This document shows positions 5,499 through 7,037 of a DNA stretch of 7,037 bases, piece after piece. The stretch is from an uncultured Campylobacter sp. Lineage in GTDB: Bacteria; Campylobacterota; Campylobacteria; Campylobacterales; Campylobacteraceae. The notes beneath the pieces are model-generated. The model was given only the letters and a program-made list of their open reading frames with translations. It was not told the DNA's origin and made no database searches. The stretch is taken from NCBI GenBank assembly GCA_905373295.1, contig CAJPSJ010000105.1:1-7037 (forward strand), read 5' to 3'. Position 1 is the stretch's first letter; each line of letters opens with the position of its first letter. The translations under genes and the position numbers were made by a program.

Positions 5499-5565
5499 CG
5501 GCGTAGCGCCGATAAAATTTCGCAAAACCTTATCGGCGCAGGCGAGGTTTTGAAATTCTACGCCG
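5499..5565. repeat. Nested and interleaved inverted repeats (possible RNA structure)
   Basis: Three exact pairings coexist: CGGCGTAG (5499-5506) with CTACGCCG (5558-5565); GCGCCGATAA (5506-5515) with TTATCGGCGC (5530-5539); and CAAAACC (5523-5529) with GGTTTTG (5546-5552). The second and third interleave as an H-type pseudoknot would, inside the first. Further stems follow, GAAATTCTA (5552-5560) with TAGAATTTC (5588-5596), and CGAAATT (5581-5587) with AATTTCG (5591-5597). Only position 5506 is shared by the first two. Confidence 0.5.
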
Positions 5566-5660
5566 AGAAATTTTATATCGCGAAATTTAGAATTTCGTAG
5601 CGGCGGAATTTTAATTTAGCTTGAGCCAAGACGCGTTGTTTCGCTGCGATAAAATTTGCC

Positions 5661-5730
5661 GTGAAATTTCGCAATTAAATTTTACGTGGAATTTCACAGG
5701 GTATAATTTCAAAAATTCTACGCAAGGAAA
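5661..5730 (+). promoter_or_regulatory. Promoter region and RBS of the response regulator gene
   Basis: TATAAT at 5702-5707 is a consensus -10. Just upstream, GTGAAATT (5661-5668) and AATTTCAC (5690-5697) form an 8-bp inverted repeat, and GTGAAATTTC (5661-5670) also recurs directly as GTGGAATTTC (5686-5695). Either could be a regulator site, perhaps for autoregulation. AAGGAAA (5724-5730) is the ribosome binding site before the ATG at 5737. Confidence 0.6.
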
Positions 5731-5736
5731 TGAACT

Positions 5737-6399
5737 ATGGCAAGGGTTTTGATCGTCGAGGACGAGGGAATGCTGCTAGATATGATGTGCACCTATATGC
5801 GCGGCGCGGGGCACGAGGTAAGCGGCAGTAAAAGCTACGACGAGGCGCTCTCTTTAGCGTACGAAAAGAGCTTCGATCTGTGGATCTTCGACGTCAAAAT
5901 CATCGGCGGCAACGGCTTTGCGCTACTTCGCGAGCTGCGCGAGGCCGGGCGCGGCGCACCGTGCATTTTCACGACGTCGCTAAATACTCTGCAAGACGTC
6001 GAAAGCGGCTTTAAAAGCGGCTGCGACGACTACCTCAAAAAGCCCTTCGAGCTAAAAGAGCTGGCTCTGCGCGCGGATAATCTGCTAAAGCGTACCTTCG
6101 TCCACAACGCCGCCCTGCACGAAAATATCGGCGGAGGTTTTAGCTTCGATATGGCTCAGCACGCGCTTTATCGCGACGGAAGAGCTGTGCCGATGCCGCA
6201 GAAGCAGGCGCGGCTTCTTGCTCTGCTTCTGAAAAACCGCGATAAATTCCTTAGTAAGGATGAAATTTTCGCCGCGCTGTGGGACTACGACGAGAGTCCG
6301 AGCGAGCTTAGCCTGCGCGTTTATATCGCGGAGCTGCGAAAAATTTTAGGCAAGGATCGCATCATAAACGCCTCCAAGCTCGGCTACAAATATCTTTAG
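5737..6399 (+). CDS. OmpR/PhoB-family response regulator
   Basis: This 220-residue cytoplasmic transcription factor is switched by phosphorylation from the kinase encoded next. The receiver domain (residues 2-118) has the acidic pair E8/D9, phospho-acceptor D52 (in LWIFDVK), the switch residue at T80, and K102-P103 in DDYLKKPFE. The C-terminal winged helix (about 132-220) ends in the typical LSLRVYIAELRKILG recognition region and the KLGYKYL wing. The DYLKKPFELKEL segment resembles epsilonproteobacterial regulators such as H. pylori CrdR and C. jejuni DccR; assignment to one of these is not certain from sequence alone. The gene has its own promoter. The kinase gene begins 9 bp after its stop, so the two form an operon. 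A candidate target is the upstream DUF1104 gene. Confidence 0.92.
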   Translation: MARVLIVEDEGMLLDMMCTYMRGAGHEVSGSKSYDEALSLAYEKSFDLWIFDVKIIGGNGFALLRELREAGRGAPCIFTTSLNTLQDVESGFKSGCDDYLKKPFELKELALRADNLLKRTFVHNAALHENIGGGFSFDMAQHALYRDGRAVPMPQKQARLLALLLKNRDKFLSKDEIFAALWDYDESPSELSLRVYIAELRKILGKDRIINASKLGYKYL

Positions 6400-6408
6400 G
6401 AGCGCGCC

Positions 6409-7037
6409 GTGTCCAAAATGCGTCAAATTTTACCGATTTTTTTACTCTACACTCTTACTAGCGTCCTGTTTTTGGCGCTGGTAAGCAGCGTATTTTACGA
6501 GCGGGAGAAGTTTTTTATCGCGGATCGCGATGCCTTTGCGATCAGAGATTTCAAACACGGCTTAGAGGCTAAGCTAGCGCGCGGCGGGCGCCTAAACGAG
6601 GGCGATTTCGACGCCATGCAGGCATACGCGGCGGATCTGAATAGCAGCGATGAGATCGCACGGGATTTCGAGCCGAAGGATGACGCGCCGCGCGTGTATA
6701 TGGAGGGGTCGAGCAGGATCGAGCAGTTTAATCTCACCGGCAAGGACGGCACGGAGTATTACGTGGCGATCAAAACTGAGGCGCTTGAGGGCAAGCTAGC
6801 AGCGCTGAAGCTTAAAATTTTAGCCGCGAGCGCACTTGTTTTGGCGCTTATTTTGCTGATCGCGTATTTTATCATCCGCCTTTCGCTGCGCCCGCTTTAC
6901 GAAAAGATCGAGTTTCTTGACGGCTTCATCCGCGACACGACGCACGAGATAAAAACCCCGCTTAGCGTGATTTTGATGAGCATCGAGCTTTTTGATACCG
7001 ATGCGAAAAAATATCTGGGCAATATCAAGGCGGGCGC
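6409..7037 (+). CDS. Sensor histidine kinase (5' part, runs off the window)
   Basis: An open frame of 209 codons continues past the window end. The start is taken as GTG at 6409, because AGGAG (6398-6402) overlaps the regulator's stop and lies 6 bp upstream. An ATG at 6418 would be too far from it. TM1 is about residues 7-29, followed by a roughly 105-residue periplasmic sensor region with no recognised domain, TM2 about 137-156, then the dimerisation/phosphoacceptor helix [11 protein letters not shown] with H179. Only about 22 residues separate TM2 from H179, so there is no room for a HAMP domain. The catalytic ATPase domain lies outside the window. It is the partner of the preceding response regulator. 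The periplasmic part has few His, Cys or Met residues (H50, M70, M98 and no Cys), so it offers no obvious metal site. Confidence 0.9.
   Translation, partial: MSKMRQILPIFLLYTLTSVLFLALVSSVFYEREKFFIADRDAFAIRDFKHGLEAKLARGGRLNEGDFDAMQAYAADLNSSDEIARDFEPKDDAPRVYMEGSSRIEQFNLTGKDGTEYYVAIKTEALEGKLAALKLKILAASALVLALILLIAYFIIRLSLRPLYEKIEFLDGFIRDTTHEIKTPLSVILMSIELFDTDAKKYLGNIKAG

Larger units (their letters stand above)
5397..5736. other. Gene-free region dense in RAATTY words and inverted repeats
   Basis: No supported coding frame was found in these 340 bp. After the terminator there are 15 RAATTY hexamers between 5440 and 5718 (AAATTT, GAATTT, AAATTC or GAATTC). There is also a nest of inverted repeats at 5499-5600 and the response regulator promoter at the right end. 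AAATTCTACGC occurs twice (5553-5563 and 5713-5723). A small RNA or an extended regulatory region is possible, but nothing matches a known RNA family by eye. Confidence 0.6.

Overview
The window looks chromosomal and comes from a Campylobacter-like member of the Campylobacterota with a GC content that is high for the group, of the kind seen in C. gracilis, C. rectus or C. showae. The species is an inference. It rests on the very frequent AAATTT words, on promoters of the Campylobacter type (TTTAAGTNTT, a T-run, then TAAAAT), on a DUF1104 periplasmic protein, and on a histidine kinase with the [10 protein letters not shown]-box common in this phylum. All recognised genes are on the + strand. No mobile element, tRNA, rRNA or CRISPR was seen.

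Layout. 1-327 is the 3' end of tcdA (tRNA t6A modification). 328-1012 is a 685-bp gene-free stretch with degenerate repeats. 1013-2364 holds a two-gene unit, a small nitroreductase followed 2 bp later by modD. 2482-3848 is a translationally coupled pair, a ModA-like periplasmic binding protein and a ModB-type permease, with its own promoter; no ATPase gene follows. 3914-4459 is sodC, a periplasmic Cu/Zn superoxide dismutase with a textbook Campylobacter promoter and a hairpin just after its stop. 4460-4862 is repeat-rich intergenic DNA. 4863-5396 encodes a secreted DUF1104 protein with a Met/His/Cys-rich tail, ending in a good terminator. 5397-5736 is a gene-free region full of inverted repeats and AAATTT-type words. 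5737-6399 is an OmpR-family response regulator, and 6409-7037 is the start of its partner histidine kinase, which runs off the window end.

How the genes may work together. ModD and the ModAB-like pair point to an oxyanion (molybdate or tungstate-like) uptake locus that must borrow an ATPase from elsewhere. The binding protein lacks the serines expected at the oxyanion site, so its substrate is open. SodC, the metal-ligand-rich DUF1104 protein and the two-component system look like an envelope metal or oxidative stress group. Upstream of the DUF1104 gene there is an 11-bp-spaced TTAAC/TTCAC repeat over the -35 region, resembling the direct repeat described for the C. jejuni DccR regulon. The adjacent regulator is therefore a reasonable candidate to control it. 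This last link is inference.
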